From Bradyrhizobium betae (GTDB lineage: Bacteria; Pseudomonadota; Alphaproteobacteria; Rhizobiales; Xanthobacteraceae), in assembly GCF_008932115.1 (NCBI RefSeq), contig NZ_CP044543.1:2796501-2860500 (forward strand): a DNA stretch of 64,000 nt, given 5' to 3'. This document shows, in pieces, positions 37,474-45,850 of the stretch. A model generated the notes under the pieces. It was given only the letters and a program-made list of their open reading frames with translations. It was not told the DNA's origin and searched no databases. Both the position numbers and the translations under genes were made by a program. Each line of letters starts with the position of its first letter. Position 1 is the first letter of the stretch.

Positions 37474-38454
37474 ATGAACATTGCTGTTCTCCCCGATTCG
37501 CCCGAGACCGCGCCGCAAATCGTCGACCCGCTCGATCATCTCACCGACAAGCTGTTCCACGGCATGGGTGCCGACGGCGTCTATGCCCGCACCGCGCTTT
37601 ATGAAGGCGTCGTCGAGAAGCTTGCCGCGCTGATCACGAACCATCGCGAGGCCAGCACCGAGGTGATGCGCTTCCCGCCGGTGATGAGCCGCACCCAGTT
37701 GGAGAAGTCCGGCTATCTCAAGAGCTTTCCGAACCTGCTCGGCTGCGTCTGCGGCCTGCACGGCACCGAACGCGAGATCAACGCCGCGGTGAGCCGCTTC
37801 GATGCCGGTGGCGATTGGACCAGCTCGCTGTCACCGGCCGATCTCGTGCTGTCGCCGGCCGCCTGCTATCCTGTCTACCCGATCGCCGCGAGCCGCGGAC
37901 AGCTGCCGAAGGGCGGCCTGCGCTTCGACGTCGCCGCCGACTGCTTCCGCCGCGAGCCGTCAAAACATCTCGACCGGCTGCAGTCGTTCCGGATGCGCGA
38001 ATATGTCTGCATCGGAACGCCCGACGACGTCGCCGATTTCCGCGAGCGCTGGATGGTTCGCGCGCAGGCGATTGCGCGCGACCTCGGCCTCACCTTCCGC
38101 GTCGACTATGCCAGCGACCCCTTCTTCGGCCGCGTCGGCCAGATGAAGGCGGTGAGCCAGAAGCAGCAGCAGCTCAAGTTCGAGCTGCTGATCCCGCTGC
38201 GCTCGGAAGAGCAGCCGACGGCCTGCATGAGCTTCAACTATCACCGCGAACATTTCGGCACGACCTGGGGCATCCAGGACGCCAACGGTGAACCGGCCCA
38301 CACCGGCTGCGTCGCCTTCGGCATGGACCGGCTCGCCGTCGCCATGTTCCACACCCACGGCACCGACCTTTCCGCCTGGCCCGCCAAGGTGCGGGACATC
38401 ATGGGCCTGCAGCCGCAAGTCGCGGCCGATGCCCATGGCGAAGGCTGGCGCTGA
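37474..38454 (+). CDS. Amino acid:[carrier-protein] ligase (class II aminoacyl-tRNA synthetase homologue)
   Basis: A 326-residue protein resembling the catalytic core of a seryl-tRNA synthetase without a tRNA-binding arm. It should activate an amino acid with ATP and load it on the phosphopantetheine of a carrier protein. The putative zinc ligands are Cys131 (AACYPVYP), Glu176 (RMREYVCIG) and Cys279 (HTGCVAFG). These are the same residue numbers I recall for B. japonicum Gly:CP ligase 1. Class II motif 2 (FDVAADCFRREP) and motif 3 (GMDRLAVAMF) are visible. ATG 37474 has AGGAAG upstream. Likely amino acids are glycine or alanine by analogy. Confidence 0.93.
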   Translation: MNIAVLPDSPETAPQIVDPLDHLTDKLFHGMGADGVYARTALYEGVVEKLAALITNHREASTEVMRFPPVMSRTQLEKSGYLKSFPNLLGCVCGLHGTEREINAAVSRFDAGGDWTSSLSPADLVLSPAACYPVYPIAASRGQLPKGGLRFDVAADCFRREPSKHLDRLQSFRMREYVCIGTPDDVADFRERWMVRAQAIARDLGLTFRVDYASDPFFGRVGQMKAVSQKQQQLKFELLIPLRSEEQPTACMSFNYHREHFGTTWGIQDANGEPAHTGCVAFGMDRLAVAMFHTHGTDLSAWPAKVRDIMGLQPQVAADAHGEGWR

Positions 38455-38491
38455 GAGAACGAGGCCCTCCATTTCCACGGGTAAGACGAGC

Positions 38492-39367
38492 GTGATTCAC
38501 ACCAAGGTCCGATGCCGCGAGATCACCGAAGCCGACGTCGACGCAGTCGCGGACCTGCTGACGCGCGGCTTCGTCGGCCGCTCGCGCAACTACTGGATCC
38601 AGGGCCTGCGCCGGCAGGCCTTCCGGCCCGTGCCGGAGGGCTATCCGCGCTTCGGCTACATGATCGACAATGACGGCACGCCCGTCGGCGTGCTGCTGCT
38701 GATCTACACGGCGCGGAAAGACGGCGAACAGACCGCGATCCAGTGCAATCTGTCGAGCTGGTATGTCGACCCGGCCTACCGCAACTACGCCCCGCTGCTG
38801 ACCAAGATCGCGCAGCGGCACAAGGACGTGACCTATCTCAACATCAGCCCGGCGCCGTGGACCTGGCCGATCATCGAGACGCAGGGTTTTCGTGCCTATT
38901 GCCGTGGAATCTTCTTCTCGGTGCCTGCGCTGGCGCGCGCGCCGCGCTGGAGCAAGATCGAGGTCATTTCGCAGCACGCCAAGACGATCGAGGGGCTGAC
39001 CGACGAGGAGAGCGAGCTACTGACGCGGCATGCACGCTACAATTGCCTCAGCCTGGTCTGCCGCACGCCGAAAGGGACGTTCCCCTTCATCCTGCAACCG
39101 GTGCGCATCCGCCGCGGCTTCATCGCGCCGCCAGCGATGAAGCTGATCTACTGCCGCAGCGCCGCCGAATACACCGCCTGCGCGGGCCGCATTGGCCGGC
39201 TGCTGCTGCGGCTCGGCAAGATCGCGGTGGCCGTCGATTCCGACGGCCCGATTCCCGGCCTCGTCGGCATCTATACCGAGCGGCGCGGCAGGAAATATTT
39301 CAAGGGCCCGCACCGGCCGCAGCTTGCCGACCTCACCGACACCGAGCTCGTGCTGTACGGACCGTAG
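38492..39367 (+). CDS. GNAT-fold acyltransferase-like protein of the carrier-protein cluster
   Basis: A 291-residue protein following the aa:CP ligase by 37 bases. Its first half resembles GNAT N-acyltransferases (REITEADVDAVADLLTRGF; WYVDPAYRNYAPLL; LNISPAPWTWPIIETQGFRAYCRG). The second half is a further domain with GFIAPPAMKLIYCRSAAEY. GTG 38492 is the preferred start; an ATG at about 38430 lies inside the ligase gene. It could take the aminoacyl group from the carrier and pass it to an amine or sugar, which is inference from position. It could also be a diverged GNAT with another role. Confidence 0.75.
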   Translation: MIHTKVRCREITEADVDAVADLLTRGFVGRSRNYWIQGLRRQAFRPVPEGYPRFGYMIDNDGTPVGVLLLIYTARKDGEQTAIQCNLSSWYVDPAYRNYAPLLTKIAQRHKDVTYLNISPAPWTWPIIETQGFRAYCRGIFFSVPALARAPRWSKIEVISQHAKTIEGLTDEESELLTRHARYNCLSLVCRTPKGTFPFILQPVRIRRGFIAPPAMKLIYCRSAAEYTACAGRIGRLLLRLGKIAVAVDSDGPIPGLVGIYTERRGRKYFKGPHRPQLADLTDTELVLYGP

Positions 39368-39565
39368 GGGCCCCCCGAGCCTCGACGTCTGCTGTCGTCC
39401 CCAAGCTCGCAGAGACGAGGCATCCTGCCGTCACGCCACATCTTCGCCTCTCCGGTCATCCTCCGTAAACTACTGCGCTTAAGGGAATTTTCCGGCCTCT
39501 TCGCTACGCTCGGCGGTTGAATTACGTTGCGTTAAGCCTATTGCCCGCCGAGGCCCGCCGATCCC

Positions 39566-42433
39566 ATGACGTCGACCCGCGACAACAAGCCTGATGCACG
39601 CCGCGATGAGGGCCCGCAGGCCCTGGTCGGGCTGAGCCAGCTTGCGCTCGATCACATGGAGCAGGGCGTCTGCGTCTACGACGCCGACAACCGGATCGTG
39701 CTGGTCAACCAGCGCTACCTCACGCTGTTCAACATGTCGGCCGAGATCGTGCGGATCGGCACGAGCTATCGGGACGTGCTCGGTCACAGCGTTGCGCTCG
39801 GCAACATCCCGGCAGCGGAAGTCGACGCACTCTATGCGTCCCGGATTGCATTGATCGCGGCTGGAAAGCCGTTCCGGACCCGGCAAACGCTGGCAAGCGG
39901 CGTTGTCATAACGCTCGAGCTGAAGCCGCTTCCCGGCGGCGGCTGGATGACGATCTGCGACGACGTCAGCCGCCTCGCCCGTCTCGAGGCGGAGCTGCGC
40001 CTCCAGACCGAGCGCAGCCAGCACGCGCTCGCCAACATGTCGCACGGCCTCATCATGTATGACGCCGACAGCCGTATCGTCGTCTGCAACGAGCGCTTCC
40101 TGAACCTCTACAATCTCGACCCCGACATCGTGAAACCGGGCGTCTCGCATTGGACAGCCATCGACCACTGGCTCTCGCGCGGCAACAGAGCGGACGTGTC
40201 CGGAGACGAGTTCCGCGATGCCCGGCTCGACGACGTCCGAACCAGGAGCTCGAAAACCGTTCACGTGACGCGCCACGATGGGCGCAGGATACAGACCGTG
40301 TCACGGTTCATGCCTGACGGCGGCTGGGTGACGGTGCATGAAGACGTCACCGAGCGGCTGCAATATGAAGAGACGCTGAAGCAGCAAAACATCATGCTGG
40401 ACGCGGCGCTCGAAAACATGGCGCACGGGCTCGCCTTCTACGACGGCGACATGCGACTTCGGGTCTGCAACAGCACCTACCGGCAGATCTACCGATTGTC
40501 GCCGGAGCAGACGCGGCCGGGCACGCATCTGTCCGAGCTGATCAGGCAGTCGATGGCGAATGGTGCCTTTGCTTCCGAATACAGCCCGCAGCAGATCCTG
40601 GAAGCCGCCCGCGAACGGCTCGCGCGCCGCGACTCCTCGCCGATGCGCCGGCGCATGGTCAACGATACCGTGATCTCGGTACGCTACTGCGCGCTCGCCG
40701 AGGGCGGCTTCGTCGCCACCTATGAGGACATCACCGAGCACGAGCACGCGGTCGAGGAGCTGAGCGAGCAATATCGCCGCTTCGATGCGGCGCTGAACAA
40801 CATGAGTCAGGGCTTGTGCATGCTCGATTCGAGCCTGCACGTCATCGTCTGCAATCGCCGCTATATCGAGATGTACGGTCTGTCGCCCGAGATCGTGAAG
40901 CCTGGCGTCTCGATGCGCGAGATCATGGAACACAGCTGCCAGCTCGGCATCCACCCGAACATGACGGGTGCCAGGCTCTACGCCGACTACGTCGAGCGGC
41001 TACGCGAGGGCGAGCACACGCTGCATCGCCATCTGAGCGACGGCCGCATCATCAAGCTCAATCACAAGCGGATGGAACACGGCGGCTGGGTCGTCACCTA
41101 TGAGGACGTCACCGAGCGCCACAAGGCCCAGGCCCGCGTGGCGCACATGGCGCGGCACGATTCGCTCACCGACCTGCCCAATCGCACGCTGTTTCGCGAG
41201 AAGATGGGCGAGGGGTTGAACCACGTGGCGATCGCCGGCGGCGCCATGGCCGTGCTTTGCTTCGACCTCGACAAGTTCAAGACCGTCAACGACCGGCTTG
41301 GCCATGCAGCAGGTGACCGGCTGCTGCGCTGGGTCGCAGCGCGGCTGAAAGAGAATGTCGGCGAGCATGATACCGTCGCGCGCCTCGGCGGCGACGAATT
41401 CGCAATTCTTCAGCGCGGACCGCAGCCGCAATCGGCCGAGACTCTCGCACGCCGTCTGGTCGACATCATCGCTCACCCGCCGCAGCTGCAAAGCCAATCG
41501 GTCCATGTCGGCGTCTCCGTCGGCATCGCGGTCGCGCCCGATCACGGGCTCGATGCCGACGAACTGATGAAATGCGCCGACCTCGCTTTGTACCAGGCCA
41601 AGGCCAAAGGCCGTGGCGCCTATCAGCTGTTCGAGCCCGAGATGGAGGAAGAGGCGCGCAGCCGGCACGCGCTGGAGCACGATCTGCGCGGCGCGCTCGA
41701 GGCCAACGAATTCCACCTGGTGTTCCAGCCGCAGGTGCGACTCGACACCACCGAGCTGACCGGCTTCGAGGCGCTGCTGCGCTGGAGACATCCGTCGCGC
41801 GGCCTGGTTTCGCCTGCCGAATTTATTCCGCTCGCGGAGGAGAACGGGCTGATAGTTCCGATCGGCGAATGGGTGCTGCGCACGGCCTGTGCCACGGCCG
41901 CCTCATGGCCTGATGTCACGGTCGCTGTGAACCTGTCGCCGGTGCAGTTCCGCTCGCGCGGGCTGGTGGCGATGGTCACGAGCGCGCTTGCCGAGGCCGG
42001 CCTGCCGCCGCGGCGGCTCGAGCTCGAGGTCACCGAAACGGCGCTGCTCGACGACAGCAAGGCGACGATCGAGATCCTGCACCAGCTCCGCGCCCTCGGC
42101 GTGCGCGTCAGCCTCGACGACTTCGGGGTTGGCTATTCCTCGCTGAGCTATTTGCGCAAATTTCCGTTCGATCGCATCAAGATCGACCGCTCCTTCGTCG
42201 GCACGCTCGGCGAAAGCCCGGAGAGCGTTGCCATCGTCCGCACCATTGCGAGCCTCGGCTCCGTGCTCGGCGTCGAGACCACGGCGGAAGGGGTCGAGAC
42301 GATCGAGCAGCTCGATTTCGTCCGCGAATGCGGCTGTACCGCAGTGCAAGGATATTATTTCGGCAAGCCCTGCCCCGCAGCCGAGGTCGGACGCGCCATC
42401 GAAACGCTGAACGCGGTTCGCCGCGTGGCGTAA
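39566..42433 (+). CDS. Four-PAS GGDEF-EAL cyclic-di-GMP signalling protein
   Basis: A 955-residue cytosolic protein; no membrane segment is seen. Four similar PAS repeats (about 22-140, 148-265, 275-392, 400-517) each start with a line such as ALDHMEQGVCVYDADNRI or ALNNMSQGLCMLDSSLHV. A GGDEF domain (about 525-690; RLGGDEFAIL intact) and an EAL domain (about 700-945; GFEALLRW, VNLSPVQF, DDFGVGYSS, TTAEGVET) follow. Both enzymatic motifs are complete, so it could make and break c-di-GMP, with the PAS tandem sensing a ligand or redox state. ATG 39566. It is transcribed alone. Confidence 0.92.
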   Translation: MTSTRDNKPDARRDEGPQALVGLSQLALDHMEQGVCVYDADNRIVLVNQRYLTLFNMSAEIVRIGTSYRDVLGHSVALGNIPAAEVDALYASRIALIAAGKPFRTRQTLASGVVITLELKPLPGGGWMTICDDVSRLARLEAELRLQTERSQHALANMSHGLIMYDADSRIVVCNERFLNLYNLDPDIVKPGVSHWTAIDHWLSRGNRADVSGDEFRDARLDDVRTRSSKTVHVTRHDGRRIQTVSRFMPDGGWVTVHEDVTERLQYEETLKQQNIMLDAALENMAHGLAFYDGDMRLRVCNSTYRQIYRLSPEQTRPGTHLSELIRQSMANGAFASEYSPQQILEAARERLARRDSSPMRRRMVNDTVISVRYCALAEGGFVATYEDITEHEHAVEELSEQYRRFDAALNNMSQGLCMLDSSLHVIVCNRRYIEMYGLSPEIVKPGVSMREIMEHSCQLGIHPNMTGARLYADYVERLREGEHTLHRHLSDGRIIKLNHKRMEHGGWVVTYEDVTERHKAQARVAHMARHDSLTDLPNRTLFREKMGEGLNHVAIAGGAMAVLCFDLDKFKTVNDRLGHAAGDRLLRWVAARLKENVGEHDTVARLGGDEFAILQRGPQPQSAETLARRLVDIIAHPPQLQSQSVHVGVSVGIAVAPDHGLDADELMKCADLALYQAKAKGRGAYQLFEPEMEEEARSRHALEHDLRGALEANEFHLVFQPQVRLDTTELTGFEALLRWRHPSRGLVSPAEFIPLAEENGLIVPIGEWVLRTACATAASWPDVTVAVNLSPVQFRSRGLVAMVTSALAEAGLPPRRLELEVTETALLDDSKATIEILHQLRALGVRVSLDDFGVGYSSLSYLRKFPFDRIKIDRSFVGTLGESPESVAIVRTIASLGSVLGVETTAEGVETIEQLDFVRECGCTAVQGYYFGKPCPAAEVGRAIETLNAVRRVA

Positions 42434-42637
42434 GGGCTCAGGGGCCCTCAAATTCCGCCTCTCGGCACACCGCCACACGACCAATTGTCGCACGTGCCTT
42501 TTCCGGCGGGATTGCTCTCGCGTCCGCTGCAGTCTCTCCGCGCAACGCGCTTTTCTTCTCCGGTGATTTCGGGGACAATCCCGTCATAACAATGAGAAAC
42601 GGCGGTCCAACGAGGCCGCCGCGAGGGAGGAGTTTCG

Positions 42638-43612
42638 ATGTCGAGATTCGGGCTGAAGACGATTGCCTTTGCTGCCATGCATGCTGTGGGCGCGTTGCTC
42701 GCGACCGCTGCCGGTGCGCAGGATTATCCTATCAAGCCGATCACGCTGATCGTGCCATGGCCGGCGGGCGGCTCGACCGACATCTCGATGCGCGCGATCG
42801 CCGACAGCGCCTCGAAGGTGCTGGGGCAGCCGATCGTCATCGACAACAAGGCCGGCGGCGGCGGCACCGTCGGGCCGGCGACCATGGCAGCGGCTGCGAA
42901 GCCGGACGGCTACACCATCGCGCAGATCCCGATCACCGTCTTACGCCTGCCCCTGATGCAGGAAGTCTCATGGGATCCGGCCAAGGACTTTACTTATATC
43001 ATTCACCTCACCGGCTACACGTTCGGCGTGACCACCAGCGCGGAGTCGCAGTTCAAGTCCTGGAAGGACGTGGTAGAATTCGCCAAGGCGAATCCTGGAA
43101 AAGTGACCTATGCCACGCCGGGCACTGGCACCTCGCTGCATATCGGCATGGAGCAGATCGCGGCCATGTCGGGCATCAAGCTCACGCAGGTGCCGTTCAA
43201 GGGCGGCGCGGAGACCAATGCCGCGGTGCTCGGCCAGCACACCATGCTGCAGGCCGATTCCACGGGATGGCGACCGCTGGTCGACGCAGGCAAGCTGAAG
43301 CTCCTGATGGTGTGGACCGGCGCGCGGTCGCCGAACTACCCTGATGTGCCGACACTGAAGGAGCTCGGCTATCCCATGGTCTACGATTCCCCGTTCGGCG
43401 TCGCCGGCCCGAAGGGCCTGGATCCCAAGATCGTCGCCAAGCTGCACGATGCCTTCAAGAAGGCGGTCGAGGATCCCGCGGTGATCGCGACGCTCGCCAA
43501 ATACGACATGGTGCCGAACTACAGGAACACCGAGGACTACAAGAAGTTCGTCGTCGAGCTCACGGAGTCCGAGCGCAAGGTGATCGATAGCCTCGGGCTG
43601 GCGAAGAAGTAG
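42638..43612 (+). CDS. tctC: Tripartite tricarboxylate transporter periplasmic binding protein (TctC/Bug family)
   Basis: A 324-residue extracytoplasmic binding receptor. The signal peptide ends near AGA at residue 28. The mature protein begins DYPIKPITLIVPWPAGGSTD, the hallmark of Bug receptors, and continues with VIDNKAGGGGTVGP and YATPGTGTSLHIG. ATG 42638 has GGGAGGAG upstream. The two membrane subunits follow, separated by a palindromic repeat. Bug receptors bind citrate, other carboxylates or amino acids; the ligand cannot be read from sequence. Confidence 0.93.
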   Translation: MSRFGLKTIAFAAMHAVGALLATAAGAQDYPIKPITLIVPWPAGGSTDISMRAIADSASKVLGQPIVIDNKAGGGGTVGPATMAAAAKPDGYTIAQIPITVLRLPLMQEVSWDPAKDFTYIIHLTGYTFGVTTSAESQFKSWKDVVEFAKANPGKVTYATPGTGTSLHIGMEQIAAMSGIKLTQVPFKGGAETNAAVLGQHTMLQADSTGWRPLVDAGKLKLLMVWTGARSPNYPDVPTLKELGYPMVYDSPFGVAGPKGLDPKIVAKLHDAFKKAVEDPAVIATLAKYDMVPNYRNTEDYKKFVVELTESERKVIDSLGLAKK

Positions 43613-43625
43613 GACCGAGTCCGTT

Positions 43626-43756
43626 TCGTGTCCCGGACGCGGTGCAGCGCTTCTTCAGCGCTGCGCCGCAGAGCCGGGACCCACTCTTCCGTCCCACACT
43701 CATGGCCCCGGCTCTGCAGCACATCACTTCGTGCTGCGCTGCGTCCGGGGCACGAG
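43626..43756. repeat. Dispersed palindromic repeat, family B (copy 5)
   Basis: TCGTGTCCCGGACGC at the left pairs with GCGTCCGGGGCACGA at the right. Inside are a GCAGCGCTTCTTCAGCGCTGC hairpin-like segment and a matching GTGCTGCGCTGC part. It is inserted between tctC and tctB. Confidence 0.85.
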
Positions 43757-43765
43757 AGAGCATCA

Positions 43766-44251
43766 ATGAACGACCAGACCAACGTCAAACTCCGCCTCAA
43801 CAACTCCGAACTCTGGGGCGGGCTGATCGGGCTCGGGCTCGGCGGCTTCGTGATCTGGCAGGGCCTGAAGCTGAAGCTCGGCACCATCAACGACCCCGGC
43901 TCCGGCTACGTGCTGTTCTATACGGGCATCCTGATGTGCGTGTTCGCGGGCTCCATCATCGTCTCGGCGGTGACCGAGGGCGGCCCGACGCTGGCTTCGC
44001 GGTGGGAGAATGTGAGCTGGAGCAAGCCGCTTCTCGTCATCGTCTGCCTCATCGCGTTTTCGTTCGCCCTGGAGCCATTGGGATTCCTGCTGTCGTCGAT
44101 CCCGTTGATGCTGCTGCTGTTGCGATTGATCGATCCCGTGCGCTGGACACTGGCAATCCCGGTCGCCGTGCTGGTGCCATCAGGCATGTGGTGGGTGCTC
44201 AAGCGCCTGCTCTTGATCCAGTTGCCCTCGGGCCTGTTCGGGATCGGTTGA
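43766..44251 (+). CDS. tctB: Tripartite tricarboxylate transporter small membrane subunit (TctB)
   Basis: A 161-residue inner-membrane protein with about four transmembrane helices (around 15-32, 50-68, 88-105, 110-150). The typical TctB lines LWGGLIGLGLGGFVIWQG and IVCLIAFSFALEPLGFLLSS are present. ATG 43766 sits just after the family B repeat; the frame to the left runs through the repeat and is not coding. It ends five bases before tctA and forms the membrane complex with it. Confidence 0.9.
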   Translation: MNDQTNVKLRLNNSELWGGLIGLGLGGFVIWQGLKLKLGTINDPGSGYVLFYTGILMCVFAGSIIVSAVTEGGPTLASRWENVSWSKPLLVIVCLIAFSFALEPLGFLLSSIPLMLLLLRLIDPVRWTLAIPVAVLVPSGMWWVLKRLLLIQLPSGLFGIG

Positions 44252-44255
44252 CCTC

Positions 44256-45764
44256 ATGGATACGCTTCTCAACGTCGCGCATGGGTTCGGGGTCGCACTG
44301 CTTCCGATCAACCTGCTCTATTGCTTCATCGGCGTCTTCATCGGAACGCTGGTCGGCGTGCTGCCGGGCATCGGGCCTATCTCGGCGATGTCGCTGCTGC
44401 TGCCCGTAACGCTGTCGGGTACGCCGGAATCCGGCATCATCATGATGGCCGGCATCTATTACGGCTCGATGTATGGCGGCTCGACCACCTCGATCCTGGT
44501 CAATATCCCCGGCGAGGCGGCTTCCGTCGTCACCTGCATCGACGGCCACCAGATGGCGAAACAAGGCCGTGCGGGCCCAGCGCTCGGCATCTCCGCCTTC
44601 GGCTCCTTCATCGCCGGCACGTTTGCGCTGATCGCGCTGATGCTGGTGGCACCGAGGCTTGCCAGCATCGCGATCGCGTTCGGTCCGGCCGAGTATTTCA
44701 GCCTGATGGTGCTCGGCCTCGTGGTGCTCACCTTCCTCACCCAGGGCTCGATGCCGAAGGCACTGCTGATGGCGTGCATCGGCGTCGTGCTCGGGCTGAT
44801 CGGGCTCGACAGCATCACGGCGCAGCCGCGCCTGACATTCGGCCGCATGGAGCTGATCGACGGCATCGGCCTCGTGCCGGTGGTGATGGGCCTGTTCGGC
44901 GTCGCCGAGGTGCTGCTCAACACCGAGCAGGCGATCAAGCGCGACATCATCAACGCCAAGATCACGCAGCTCCTGCCCAACAAGGCCGACTGGCAGGCGA
45001 GCGCCGGTCCCGTCGCGCGCGGCACGCTGCTCGGATTCCTGCTCGGCATTCTGCCGGGCGGCGGCGCGGTGGTGGCTTCGTTTGCGTCCTACGCGCTCGA
45101 GAAGCGACTATCGAAAACGCCCGAGCGCTTCGGCCATGGCGCGATCGAAGGCGTTGCGGGCCCGGAATCCGCCAACAATGCGGCAGCCGGCGGCGCGTTC
45201 ATTCCACTGATGACACTTGGCATCCCGCCGAACGTGGTGATGGCACTGCTGCTCGGCGCCTTCGTCATCCACGGCCTGCAGCCGGGGCCGCTGCTGATCA
45301 CGCAAAACCCCGGCCTGTTCTGGGGCATCGTCGCCAGCATGTATATCGGCAACGTCATGCTGCTGATCCTGAACCTTCCGATGATCGGCATGTGGGTGCA
45401 GCTCCTGAAGCTGCCCTACAACATCCTTTTCCCCCTGATCATCCTGTTCACGATCCTCGGCGTCTATTGCTCGAGCAACAACGTGTTCGACGTCTATGTG
45501 ATGATCGCGTTCGGCATCGTCGGCTATTTCATGCGCAAGCTCGGCTACGAGCCGGCACCTCTGGTGCTCGCCTTCGTGCTCGGGCCGATGCTGGAGAACA
45601 ATCTGCGCAAGTCGCTGATCCTGTCGCAGGGCGATCTCTGGACCTTCGTGCAGCGGCCGATCTCGGCCGCCTGCCTTGCGCTCGCGCTGGTGCTGCTGAT
45701 CGCACCGCTGTTGCCGTCGCTGCGCAAGAAACGCGAGCTGGTGGCGCTGGATGAAGGCGCGTGA
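44256..45764 (+). CDS. tctA: Tripartite tricarboxylate transporter large membrane subunit (TctA)
   Basis: A 502-residue inner-membrane permease with roughly twelve helices. It carries the conserved TctA stretches LVGVLPGIGPISAMSLLLPVT near residue 30, YYGSMYGGSTTSILVNIPGE near residue 68, and GILPGGGAVVASFASYALEK near residue 265. Import through this family is driven by ion gradients. ATG 44256 follows the tctB stop by four bases. It ends at a weak hairpin, convergent with the next gene. Confidence 0.95.
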   Translation: MDTLLNVAHGFGVALLPINLLYCFIGVFIGTLVGVLPGIGPISAMSLLLPVTLSGTPESGIIMMAGIYYGSMYGGSTTSILVNIPGEAASVVTCIDGHQMAKQGRAGPALGISAFGSFIAGTFALIALMLVAPRLASIAIAFGPAEYFSLMVLGLVVLTFLTQGSMPKALLMACIGVVLGLIGLDSITAQPRLTFGRMELIDGIGLVPVVMGLFGVAEVLLNTEQAIKRDIINAKITQLLPNKADWQASAGPVARGTLLGFLLGILPGGGAVVASFASYALEKRLSKTPERFGHGAIEGVAGPESANNAAAGGAFIPLMTLGIPPNVVMALLLGAFVIHGLQPGPLLITQNPGLFWGIVASMYIGNVMLLILNLPMIGMWVQLLKLPYNILFPLIILFTILGVYCSSNNVFDVYVMIAFGIVGYFMRKLGYEPAPLVLAFVLGPMLENNLRKSLILSQGDLWTFVQRPISAACLALALVLLIAPLLPSLRKKRELVALDEGA

Positions 45765-45792
45765 ATGTCTTCCTTGGAAACGTTCGTCAAAA

Positions 45793-45820
45793 CAACCCCA
45801 TGCACAGTAGAAAGGGGTTG
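45793..45820. other. Weak hairpin between convergent tctA and c-di-GMP-type gene
   Basis: CAACCCC (45793-45799) and GGGGTTG (45814-45820) are inverted over a 14-base loop. No long T tract follows in either direction. It could be a modest bidirectional terminator. Confidence 0.35.
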
Positions 45821-45850
45821 ATTCCAAAGAGGAAATTTTGACGCGAACCG

